Positions 8,718-16,483 of a stretch of 53,240 bases of DNA are shown here, piece by piece. The translations under genes and the position numbers were made by a program. Location: contig JAAHHN010000018.1 in the NCBI GenBank assembly GCA_010672165.1, positions 1-53,240 of the forward strand, in the 5' to 3' direction. Each line of letters starts with the position of its first letter. Within the stretch, counting starts at the first letter, position 1. The notes under the pieces were generated by a model. It worked only from the letters and a program-made list of their open reading frames with translations, made no database searches and was not told the DNA's origin. This DNA is from Spirulina sp. SIO3F2 (GTDB lineage Bacteria > Cyanobacteriota > Cyanobacteriia > Cyanobacteriales > Spirulinaceae).

Positions 8718-11700
8718 CTATTTGCAGAGATCGCGATCGCCGATGGGTGCATTGTGCATTAAGTAATCATTAACCCAATTGCAAGCATGAGACAATTCAT
8801 TTGTATCCAAAACCTCAGAGAGCGACCAAACCCAAACCTGGTGGTCAAGACCGCTGGCAACCAAGGTTTTCCCTAGGCAATCAATGGCAAGCTGCTTAAT
8901 TTGTAAGCCATCATGAGGCAATTCCAAAAGCCGCTGACCTTGCAAACCCCATTGCCTGACCGTGCCGTCGGCTGCACCACTCCAAACTGTTTCACTGGTG
9001 GCATCAAACACAACCGTGGTCACTGTCCCCTGATGCCCCCTAAATGTCTGAGTCAAGGTGCCATCTTGATGCCAGAGGCGTACGGTGCGGTCAGCCGAAG
9101 CGGATGCAAACCACTGGCCATTGGGGCTTACAGCCACACCCCAGACTTCGCCGAGATGCCCAGTCAAGGTATGACGCAAGGTTTGGGATGACACTTGCCA
9201 TACTTTAACGGTTTGATCAGATGACGCGGATAGCAACAATTGACTATCCGCACTGAAGGTTAAGTCTCTGACCCGCAAACGATGGCCAGAAAGCACCTGC
9301 GGCTGAGCACGATACTGACCATTGGGCGATCGCTGCCACAGATAAATATCGCCGCTGAAAGCCCCCACCGCCAACCATTGCTGATCAGGGCTCAGGGCCA
9401 CTGACCAACCCCGATGCGGTAGCTGAAGCTGCTGCAACAGCTCACCCACCGAGTTCCAAATACTAACCTGGGCATCCCGTGCGACCGACACCAATTGTTG
9501 GCCATCAGGGCTTAATTGGAGGTCAAAGGTATGAAGCGTTTGTACCGTAGAGCGATATTGGGGACGCAGGCGGAAGCGACTCTCAGCCGGACGGTTCCAC
9601 AGCCGAACCCAACCATCTTCGCCGCCTGCTGCGATCCTGCGTCCAGCCGCATCAATCGTCGAGTTGGAGATACCCCTCGATGCGGGGAGGTGCTGCACAA
9701 ACGGATTCTGTAATTGCCAAAACCGGATCGAGCCATCTTCTGCCACACTCACTAAACGCTGACCATCCTGGGTCAACGCAAAGCCTTGGAGGTTAGCTTG
9801 ATGACCCCGGAGTCGCTGCGTGATCGTGCCCTCAAGATTCCCGAACAAAATTTCTTTGTCTGTGGACACCATCACCAATTGCTCACTATCTGGTGTGAAG
9901 CCAATTTGAACCAACTCCAGATCAAATTGAGTCAGTTGATGACCCTCTAGATCCCAAACTTGGGGCGTGTCGCGGCGGAAGGAAAAGCCGAGTTTTTGAC
10001 CATCGGGACTAAACACCACCCGCTTGATCGCCGCCTGAGCATTAGCACGGATCAGAAAGGTTCGACTGGGTTGAGGTGGACTGTCGGCGGTGAGGGGCCA
10101 TTGCCAGAGCTGCACCGTATTTTCCGCTCCGACTGTCACCAACCAACGACCATCCGGGCTAAAGTCAAAGGCAAGGCTATCCGAGAGTTTTGTAACCAAA
10201 GTGCCATCTCTACGCCAGATACTGGTGGAGCGACCTTGACTGGCAGCCAGATATTGTCCATCGGAGCTAAAGCGAACCCCCCTTAAATCCGGCAGCTTAC
10301 GGAGCAGCGTTGTGATTAATGTGCCGTCGAGTTGCCAAAGTTTGAGCGTGCCATCAGCAGCGATTGAGGCCAATGCTTGGCCATCTGGACTAAACACCAA
10401 TTGGCTAATATTGCCACTATGGGCTTGAATCTGGTGCATCAATGCACCTGAGGCGTCCAACCAGAAAATACGACCATCATTGGCTGCGATCGCCACCATA
10501 GAATCATCTGGACTCAGTGCCACATCGGATAAGCCCACATCAAGGATGACCCGGTTGTATTCCGGGCTGGTATAGATCGCCTGGTGCAGTGCTGTTTGCG
10601 CTCGACGACGCAGATCCGGGTCATCACGATCGAGTCGCTCCAGTTCTCGGTAAGCCCGAATGGCATCAATCGTGGCATCCAAGCGCTGGTTTGAGTTGTA
10701 GTTACCGTTGGAGGCAGCAATCAGGGCATCGATCTCACTCCGGAGAGCCAGTTGTTCACTGCGTCGTGCCTGGCGATATTGCCAAAATGTGAGGAGGCCA
10801 AGGGCCGTCATCGCCACCAATGCTCCAGTCACTACGCGCAAAAATCGTCGCTGCTGCTGAACTTGCCCTTGGAGATATTCCGCTTTGAGCGCTTTCTGGG
10901 TGGCTTCGCGATCGCTCTGCTCCGAAGCTCGCAAATATTGATAGTCCAGGTCGCTCAGTTGTTTACCCAAAGACCAGTCTTGGGCATCGTGCAATGCCTG
11001 CCCTCGTAACAGCCGCGAGTCATCCTGACGGTCTGAGGCGACCCAGGCCGCCAGCAGGGGCGCATAGGGTCGTAGCTCAGCCAGTTGCTGCTCCACCCAG
11101 TCTGGTTTGAACACCGCTGCATAGATGCGATTTTTCACCTGGAGGCGATCGCCCTGCTTAATCACCACCCCCGAGAGCAGCAGGTTGGCTTGTTCCGGTG
11201 AGTCATCCACCCGCACGGCTTCGGTAGTCAGCACCTGCTGGTAGATCCCCAGCAAGCGAGCAGCTTTGTCATCATCACTGAGCAAGCGATTCCGAATGGT
11301 GCGCAGATGCTCCGGTTCGTCCTGGCTTTGCCAATGGGTGAGGAGGCGATCGCGCAATAATTCATCAATCCAAACCCGCTCTGTGCCCGGTGGGACTGTA
11401 ACTGTACCCTCGGGGCTCTCATCTGCCAGATCCACCACCATTTGACAGAGCTTCTGGGTCAAAAACGGTTGCCCATTCGTCCAGTCTAAAATGGCTTGTA
11501 GCATTGCTTCGGGGTTGCCCTCCTCCACATAAAAACCGTTAGCCAGAACCTGAGCCTCGGCAAACGAGAACCCTGTCAGCGCGATCGGGCAACCGATATT
11601 AAAGGGTGTGCGCCGCAGATCCTGAATCAGGTCGGAGGGGGTCGCCACCCCAAACAGAGCAAAGGTGAGCCGTTGATAGGCGGGGTTAATCGCTCGCTGA

Positions 11701-12200
11701 TTGTAGCAATAGCGGATCAGGGCAAAGAAGTCATCCACCGCAAAGGGTAGGCTCAGGATGCTGTCAATCTCATCGATAAAGACAACCAACGGCTGCTTAG
11801 GCAGTTGGGCACACACAATCTGCTCAATCAGATGGGTAAGCTGCTGTAGCAATGAGAAAGACTGGTTTTCATCGACCCAGGCTTCCAGATCCAGGGCATC
11901 ATCTAATGCTGATAAATCAAAGCCTTCATAGAGGCTATAGAGCATGCCCCGATACCATTGCAGGGGGGTGATCTGCTCACTACCAATGCTGGTAAAGTCA
12001 ATAAAACTACAGCGATAGCCCTCTTGCTGAAGACGCGATCGCGTTCGCACCAGCAGCGATGACTTACCCATCTGCCGCGCATTAAAGACATAACAGAGCT
12101 GTCCGGCTTTCAGCTGTTCATACAGCTCCGCGTCGGCTTTGCGGGTGATATAGCTGCTGGCCTGACTGGCGAGGCTACCGCCGACCTGATAGTAAACCAT
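8718..12200 (-). CDS. AAA-like (AAA_35) STAND ATPase with WD40 repeats, cassette 1
   Basis: 1160 residues. The N-terminal ~380 residues are an AAA-like ATPase: FNARQMGKSSLL (P-loop Gly45-Lys46-Ser47), VVFIDEIDSIL (Walker B, about 138-148), RTPFNIG and TNGQPFLTQK. A transmembrane segment follows at about 452-472, then a short helical region and about 14 WD40 units (SPDG...VRLW pattern), enough for two seven-bladed propellers. It ends with a conserved cap NELSHACNWVNDYL shared by its two paralogues in this window. Such proteins are thought to act as ligand-sensing NTPase switches. It is divergent from the VMAP-like ATPase gene at 12490, with a small inverted-repeat element between the starts. 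The FGE-like gene follows downstream on the same strand. Confidence 0.9.
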   Translation of the reverse strand: MVYYQVGGSLASQASSYITRKADAELYEQLKAGQLCYVFNARQMGKSSLLVRTRSRLQQEGYRCSFIDFTSIGSEQITPLQWYRGMLYSLYEGFDLSALDDALDLEAWVDENQSFSLLQQLTHLIEQIVCAQLPKQPLVVFIDEIDSILSLPFAVDDFFALIRYCYNQRAINPAYQRLTFALFGVATPSDLIQDLRRTPFNIGCPIALTGFSFAEAQVLANGFYVEEGNPEAMLQAILDWTNGQPFLTQKLCQMVVDLADESPEGTVTVPPGTERVWIDELLRDRLLTHWQSQDEPEHLRTIRNRLLSDDDKAARLLGIYQQVLTTEAVRVDDSPEQANLLLSGVVIKQGDRLQVKNRIYAAVFKPDWVEQQLAELRPYAPLLAAWVASDRQDDSRLLRGQALHDAQDWSLGKQLSDLDYQYLRASEQSDREATQKALKAEYLQGQVQQQRRFLRVVTGALVAMTALGLLTFWQYRQARRSEQLALRSEIDALIAASNGNYNSNQRLDATIDAIRAYRELERLDRDDPDLRRRAQTALHQAIYTSPEYNRVILDVGLSDVALSPDDSMVAIAANDGRIFWLDASGALMHQIQAHSGNISQLVFSPDGQALASIAADGTLKLWQLDGTLITTLLRKLPDLRGVRFSSDGQYLAASQGRSTSIWRRDGTLVTKLSDSLAFDFSPDGRWLVTVGAENTVQLWQWPLTADSPPQPSRTFLIRANAQAAIKRVVFSPDGQKLGFSFRRDTPQVWDLEGHQLTQFDLELVQIGFTPDSEQLVMVSTDKEILFGNLEGTITQRLRGHQANLQGFALTQDGQRLVSVAEDGSIRFWQLQNPFVQHLPASRGISNSTIDAAGRRIAAGGEDGWVRLWNRPAESRFRLRPQYRSTVQTLHTFDLQLSPDGQQLVSVARDAQVSIWNSVGELLQQLQLPHRGWSVALSPDQQWLAVGAFSGDIYLWQRSPNGQYRAQPQVLSGHRLRVRDLTFSADSQLLLSASSDQTVKVWQVSSQTLRHTLTGHLGEVWGVAVSPNGQWFASASADRTVRLWHQDGTLTQTFRGHQGTVTTVVFDATSETVWSGAADGTVRQWGLQGQRLLELPHDGLQIKQLAIDCLGKTLVASGLDHQVWVWSLSEVLDTNELSHACNWVNDYLMHNAPIGDRDLCK

Positions 12201-12249
12201 GCCCAGAGTGAGACTTCAGCAATAACAGAATGACAAAATGGGGTGGCTT

Positions 12250-12365
12250 AATCCCCCCTTCCCCCCTTGGTAACGACGCTAGCGGCGAGCCTAAATATAG
12301 GCTGGATAAAAATCTGATTAGTTTAACACCCCCTTACCAAGGGGGTCGGCGCAGCCGGGGGGATT
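12250..12365. mobile_element. 116-bp MITE-like inverted-repeat element between divergent ATPase genes
   Basis: The ends are imperfect inverted repeats: 12250-12273 (AATCCCCCC...CTTGGTAA) and 12334-12365 (TTACCAAGGGGG...GGGGGGATT), enclosing about 60 AT-richer bases. The sequence resembles non-coding cyanobacterial repeats of the CCCCCTTACCAAGGGGG type. It sits in the 289-bp gap of cassette 1, whereas the equivalent gaps of cassettes 2 and 3 are only about 17-33 bp, which suggests insertion after the cassette copies separated. Confidence 0.6.
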
Positions 12366-12489
12366 ACGTCAGCAATGGTCATCAGTACATGTATGTCCTG
12401 CAAAATTCCATCAAACTCAGACACAATGAATGGTTAAGGAGATATGTAAGAAGGGCAATGGCAACTGTTATCGAATCTAATCATAGTTC

Positions 12490-13830
12490 ATGAAAAGTGA
12501 CCCCATCAATTTCGAGGCGCTTGATACCTGGCTACAGGAGCAGGGTCAGAACGCCTTAAGCAATGCCCAGCGCTTGTTGCTCCAAGCTTGTCTCCAATCT
12601 GAGCGCGTCACCTATGAGCAGTTTGCCGCTGAGCATAACTATTCAGCCAGCTATGTGCGGTGCGGTGTGGCCAAAGAACTCTGGCGAGTGCTGAGGGCAG
12701 CTGCAGGGGAGCGGGTTACTAAAAGTAATTGCTATAGCATCTTGACCCGGCTGCCGCTGGCGTTACCCGCCCCAACCGTGCCCCCTGCCTCGGTAGAATC
12801 TCAGCCAGACAGCGATCGCCTCGACTACCCTAATGGCGCTGTGCCGATCAACTCACGCTTTTACATCCCGCGTTTACCGATTGAGAACCGCTGCAAACGG
12901 GCCATTCTCCAACCCTGCACACTCCTGCGCCTTAAAGCCCCCCACACAATGGGTAAAAGCTCCCTGTTGAGTCAGCTGCTTGCCCATGCTCAGTCTCAGG
13001 GTTGCATCACCATTCGCGTTAATTTTCAAGCCGCCGATACCCAGGTTTTATCCGATCTATCCCGAACCCTACGCTGGCTGTGTGTCCAAATCTCTCAAGC
13101 GTTGGAATTACCATCTAAGCTGGATCAACATTGGAACGAGGATTTGGGCTACAAAATGAGTTGTAGTCTCTACATGAAAAAATATCTCCTGCCGCAGGTG
13201 AAACAGCCCTTTGTCCTCGCGCTTGATGAAGTGAGTGTGCTGTTTAACTACCCCGACACCAGCCAGGAATTTTTCACGATGCTACGCACCTGGCATGAAT
13301 ACACCAAAGTCGAAACAGCTTGGCAGCATCTGCGGCTGGTTTTAGTACAATCCACTGATTCTTATGTGCAGCTTAATGTTAATCAATCCCCGTTTAATGT
13401 GGGCTTGGGGATGAGTTTGACTGCCTTTAGCCTGGCTGAGGTCGAGAAGCTAGTTGCGCTACATCCGCTCGACCTTACAGCCGAACACCTCACAGACCTG
13501 CATACTTATGTGGCAGGTCACCCCTATCTGATTCGCTTGGCACTCTATCACCTGACTCGCCAAGATTTGACATTCGAAGCGTTGCTGACGACTGCCAGCG
13601 GGCATAATAGTGTGTTTCGGTATCACTTACAGTATTTGCTGTGGCTGTTGCAAGAGCAGCCTGAGTTGATGTCTGCAATGCAACAGGTACTGGCCAGCGC
13701 TGAACCCATCAGCTTGCCTCAGATTTTGGGGTTTAAGCTCCGGAGCACGGGTCTGGTTCAGCTTGTGGGAAATCAAGTGCAGGTGAGTTGTCCGCTGTAT
13801 CGGGATTATCTGGAGGAGGCGATCGCCTAA
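12490..13830 (+). CDS. AAA-like ATPase with N-terminal VMAP-type HTH, cassette 1
   Basis: 446 residues. Residues ~1-85 form a winged-helix-like domain (AQRLLLQAC, TYEQFAAEHNYSASYV, LWRVLRAAAGERV) resembling the N-terminal HTH of vWA-MoxR-associated (VMAP) proteins. An AAA_35-type ATPase follows: MGKSS (Gly155-Lys156-Ser157), LALDEVSVLF (Walker B, about 243-252), RTWHEYTK, QSPFNVG and GHPYLIRLALYHL. The first glycine of a normal P-loop is replaced, as in its paralogues. QSPFNVG mirrors RTPFNIG of the partner WD40 protein, so the two divergently encoded proteins share one ATPase family and could co-assemble. Start ATG 12490 has no clear Shine-Dalgarno. There is no membrane segment. Confidence 0.88.
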   Translation: MKSDPINFEALDTWLQEQGQNALSNAQRLLLQACLQSERVTYEQFAAEHNYSASYVRCGVAKELWRVLRAAAGERVTKSNCYSILTRLPLALPAPTVPPASVESQPDSDRLDYPNGAVPINSRFYIPRLPIENRCKRAILQPCTLLRLKAPHTMGKSSLLSQLLAHAQSQGCITIRVNFQAADTQVLSDLSRTLRWLCVQISQALELPSKLDQHWNEDLGYKMSCSLYMKKYLLPQVKQPFVLALDEVSVLFNYPDTSQEFFTMLRTWHEYTKVETAWQHLRLVLVQSTDSYVQLNVNQSPFNVGLGMSLTAFSLAEVEKLVALHPLDLTAEHLTDLHTYVAGHPYLIRLALYHLTRQDLTFEALLTTASGHNSVFRYHLQYLLWLLQEQPELMSAMQQVLASAEPISLPQILGFKLRSTGLVQLVGNQVQVSCPLYRDYLEEAIA

Positions 13831-13977
13831 CCTCTAGAGAAGCTGCCATTTACAAACACTGCTATCGCTCTTTTTTGTCACTACAGGATTTTTGAACAAA
13901 TTTTCGTGGTTACAGCTAACAAGAGAATGCGGGTTTGACCCCAATATGACAAAAGAGGGATAAGTCTCTCTTCAGAA

Positions 13978-14068
13978 GGTTAACTTGCAGCGTCAATAAG
14001 GTTAACTTCGGCCACTTTTTCCATATTTTCAGCTCTGATGAGAAATTGCATACTTGCAATTAAGCCAC
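13978..14068 (+). promoter_or_regulatory. Conserved upstream block, copy 1 (paired GGTTAACT, 22-bp phase)
   Basis: Contains GGTTAACT at 13978 and again at 14000, CACTTTTTCC at 14013 and GCATACTTGCAATTA at 14048. The same elements at identical offsets (0, 22, 35, 70) occur at 19002-19092 upstream of the pentapeptide-repeat gene; I count 66 of 91 identical positions, concentrated in these elements. The 22-bp phase (two helical turns) suggests a regulator binding site and shared control of the 14279 and 19140 genes. The last part overlaps a suspected AraC-type gene remnant. Confidence 0.5.
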
Positions 14069-14206
14069 GAAACCGTCTCACTGGATCTGATTGAAGCCGT
14101 TAGAGAAGTCGGCTATCAAAACCACAGTGTCGAATTATTTTTTGGATTCACAAAAATCAATCAAAATCCCTTTGCCATGTATCAAAAACAAATAGGAGAA
14201 CCATGA
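14042..14206 (+). pseudogene. Possible AraC-family regulator C-terminal remnant
   Basis: An open frame of 54 codons without a start (stop at 14039-14041 just before it) translates to a peptide that fits the C-terminal helix-turn-helix of AraC regulators: an IAYLQLSHETVSL stretch, then VGYQNHSVELFFGFTKI and NPFAMYQKQIG, matching the family pattern VGYxNxSxFxxxFKKxxxxxPxxYR. The rest of the gene is missing. It ends where the small frame at 14203 begins. The assignment is by eye and short, hence low confidence; part of it overlaps the conserved upstream block. Confidence 0.4.
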
Positions 14207-14307
14207 AATCACTGTTTTTCGCAAATGTAATTATCAATAAGCAGCGTAACAATCACTACTGGCAAGTAAAAAATAGTCATGGATATTACGATGAATTGGC
14301 AAGCTGA
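14203..14307 (+). CDS. Possible 34-residue leader ORF overlapping the AAA+ gene start
   Basis: ATG 14203 is preceded by a good Shine-Dalgarno (AGGAG at 14193-14197) and encodes 34 residues ending at TGA 14305-14307, overlapping in another frame the start of the AAA+ gene at 14279, which itself has no clear ribosome binding site. This arrangement would allow translational coupling. The peptide has no recognisable motif, and the Shine-Dalgarno may be chance or left over from the upstream remnant. Confidence 0.3.
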   Translation: MKSLFFANVIINKQRNNHYWQVKNSHGYYDELAS

Positions 14308-16291
14308 AAATTTTGATTATTTGATGAATGCGATCGCCCTGGTTCGGGATCATCTCAACAGTTATATTGCCAAGCTCCAAGGCCAAACCCATGGCTCTGA
14401 GCTGGACTCGCTCGCTAAAGAACTCAAGGCCATCGCCCAAGGAATTGCCCATCCCCCAGCCCTTGAGCGTATCTGTTATACCTTCGAACTGTCTCGATTC
14501 GAGCGTTTGGTGCTGCTGTGCTGCGCTGCCCAAGCCCTGCATCCTGATTTTCCAGAACTATTGGCGATCGCCCACCGGAATCCTGAGCTGGGGAGCACCA
14601 CCTTCCAACTGACGCTGCAATGCTTCCCAGAGGCTCACTGGAGTGCAAGCACTGAGCATCGTCCCCTGAAAAAATGGCAACTGGTTCATTGGGCCAATGC
14701 CCCGGAACTCCCACGCGCTCCGATGCAACTTGATGGGGGGATTTTGAACTATTTGATGGGCGAACCTTACAGCGACCCGATGTTAGCAGGCATCATCATC
14801 CGTCAGGAAAGCAATCGATCGGGCAGGCAAGCATTGCAACCATCCCATACTGCCATTATCGAACAACTCATTGCGCTGTTTCAAGCTGCCCATGACCCCC
14901 TGCCGCTGGTGCAGTTATGTGGAACCTTACAGGAGTTCCAACAGGCGATCACCATTCAGGTTAGCCATGTTCTTCAAGTGCCCATCTATACCTTAGCGAG
15001 TGACGCGATCCCCAGCAGTCGGTCAGAACTGCAATGGTTCATTGTTCGACTCCGGCGTTGGCTCGCCCTAGAACCAGGCATCCTTCAAGTCCAAATTACT
15101 GCCAACCTGATCAACTTAGGGCAAGGCCCGCGATCGCTGGTGGATGTCTTTTTAACCACCGTGAATGTGCCGTTAATTATTCTGACGGAACAACGGTTAA
15201 CGCTAGCGCACCCCGTTGTTATGACCTTCGATGTGGTGGGTTTGCAATACGACGAGCAGCTCGATCTGTGGCAGGCGGCCTGGCATGATGGAGAGGAGCC
15301 AGATTCGTTTGCCAATGATGTGTTGGCGCGCCTCGCCTCCCAGTTTCGGCTCTCCGATGCCATGATTCAAACCGTGAGTACGGCAGTACGAGAAGAAATG
15401 ATCGACGATGGTAATAGCCAAGGCGCGGTGAGCGATCGCCTCTGGGAGTTTTGTCGTTTGCAAGCCCGACCCCAACTCGAAGGGCTAGCCCAACGCCTGA
15501 ATGTGCGGGCGACCTGGGATGACTTGATCTTGCCGGAGCGCGAAAAAACGATGCTGCATCAGATCATGATTCATGTGCGTCGGCAGGCCAAGGTCTATCA
15601 ACAGTGGGGCTTTGCAGACCAAAATCAACGGGGCTTGGGACTGACGGCACTCTTTGCAGGCGCGAGCGGTACAGGTAAAACCACGGCAGCAGAGATTCTA
15701 GCCCATGAACTCAAACTGGATCTCTTTCGCATTGACCTGAGTGCTGTGATGAGTAAGTACATCGGAGAAACCGAGAAGAACCTACGGCGGATTTTTGATG
15801 CGGCGGAAGTGGGCGGGGCGATTTTACTCTTTGATGAAGCCGATGCCTTGTTTGGCAAGCGCACCCAAGTAAAAGATAGCCACGATCGCCACGCCAATAT
15901 TGAGGTCAGCTATCTGCTGCAACGGATGGAAGCCTACCAAGGTCTGGCAATTTTAACCACGAACCTTAAGGACAATCTGGATCAAGCATTTCTCCGACGG
16001 CTACGGTTTGTGTTGAACTTCCCCTATCCCAAGCCAACCGAGCGCAGCAAAATCTGGGCGCGGGTGTTCCCTAGGGCGACACCCACTCACGCACTGGATG
16101 TTGAACTGCTGGGTCAGCTTGATGTGACCGGGGGCAATATTAAGGCGATCGCGCTCAATGCGGCATTTATCGCTGCCGAACAGGATGAACCTGTGAAGAT
16201 GAAACACATTTTGGCGGCAGCCCGGATGGAATATCTCAAACTGGGGCGATCGCTCACCAAAGCCGAAACCCAATATTGGGATTTAAGTTAA
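14279..16291 (+). CDS. AAA+ ATPase of the eCIS-associated (Pvc15/Afp15) type
   Basis: 670 residues. The N-terminal ~380 residues are a helical/winged-helix region (YTFELSRFERLVLLCC) with a degenerate nucleotide-binding-like part. The C-terminal part is a Cdc48/FtsH-like AAA+ module: GASGTGKTT (461-469), LLFDEADALFG (Walker B Asp519-Glu520), sensor-1 TTNL, and RRLRF(V)LNFP with the arginine-finger region. Contractile injection systems (eCIS) encode such ATPases, proposed to assist effector loading or particle assembly. Here it is followed 192 bp downstream by a DUF4157 'eCIS core' protein on the same strand, the usual companion of these ATPases. No sheath, tube or baseplate genes are in the window. 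An alternative start is Met5 (14291). Confidence 0.85.
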   Translation: MDITMNWQAENFDYLMNAIALVRDHLNSYIAKLQGQTHGSELDSLAKELKAIAQGIAHPPALERICYTFELSRFERLVLLCCAAQALHPDFPELLAIAHRNPELGSTTFQLTLQCFPEAHWSASTEHRPLKKWQLVHWANAPELPRAPMQLDGGILNYLMGEPYSDPMLAGIIIRQESNRSGRQALQPSHTAIIEQLIALFQAAHDPLPLVQLCGTLQEFQQAITIQVSHVLQVPIYTLASDAIPSSRSELQWFIVRLRRWLALEPGILQVQITANLINLGQGPRSLVDVFLTTVNVPLIILTEQRLTLAHPVVMTFDVVGLQYDEQLDLWQAAWHDGEEPDSFANDVLARLASQFRLSDAMIQTVSTAVREEMIDDGNSQGAVSDRLWEFCRLQARPQLEGLAQRLNVRATWDDLILPEREKTMLHQIMIHVRRQAKVYQQWGFADQNQRGLGLTALFAGASGTGKTTAAEILAHELKLDLFRIDLSAVMSKYIGETEKNLRRIFDAAEVGGAILLFDEADALFGKRTQVKDSHDRHANIEVSYLLQRMEAYQGLAILTTNLKDNLDQAFLRRLRFVLNFPYPKPTERSKIWARVFPRATPTHALDVELLGQLDVTGGNIKAIALNAAFIAAEQDEPVKMKHILAAARMEYLKLGRSLTKAETQYWDLS

Positions 16292-16347
16292 GCCATCTGT
16301 ATGGACTTAATGCTGAAAAGCCTGTTTTGCCTAAATTTTAAGCCTGT

Positions 16348-16370
16348 GGCGGGCAAGATGCCCGCGCTAC
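16348..16370. repeat. Dispersed 23-bp repeat with internal hairpin (copy 2)
   Basis: Same 23 bases as 7499-7521 with one substitution (GGCGGGCAAGATGCCC stem followed by GCGCTAC). It lies just left of the inverted repeat that brackets the DUF4157-GGDEF gene. Confidence 0.6.
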
Positions 16371-16375
16371 AGATC

Positions 16376-16433
16376 GTAAATGAGGAAGAACCGTAGCGCA
16401 GCTGTCTCGGCTGCCTGATGAATAATCCAGGCT
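16376..16433 (+). repeat. 58-bp inverted repeat, left arm
   Basis: Its reverse complement occurs at 18733-18790, with 49 of 58 positions identical by my alignment, including an uninterrupted core GGCTGCCTGATGAATAATCC. The two arms bracket precisely the DUF4157-GGDEF gene (16484-18709). Each arm is a plausible dispersed non-coding repeat; as a pair they could mark a mobile or invertible unit. Confidence 0.6.
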
Positions 16434-16483
16434 AAATCTTCTATCGACTCCATCAACCCAGTCTCTCCATCGACTCAACAGCT

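Noticed and set aside
8718-12200. Regular DNA-level repeats in the three large minus-strand genes, at first sight like a CRISPR or minisatellite
   Set aside because: The spacing (~120 bp) and codon pattern come from WD40 units in protein-coding sequence; copies are divergent and in frame.
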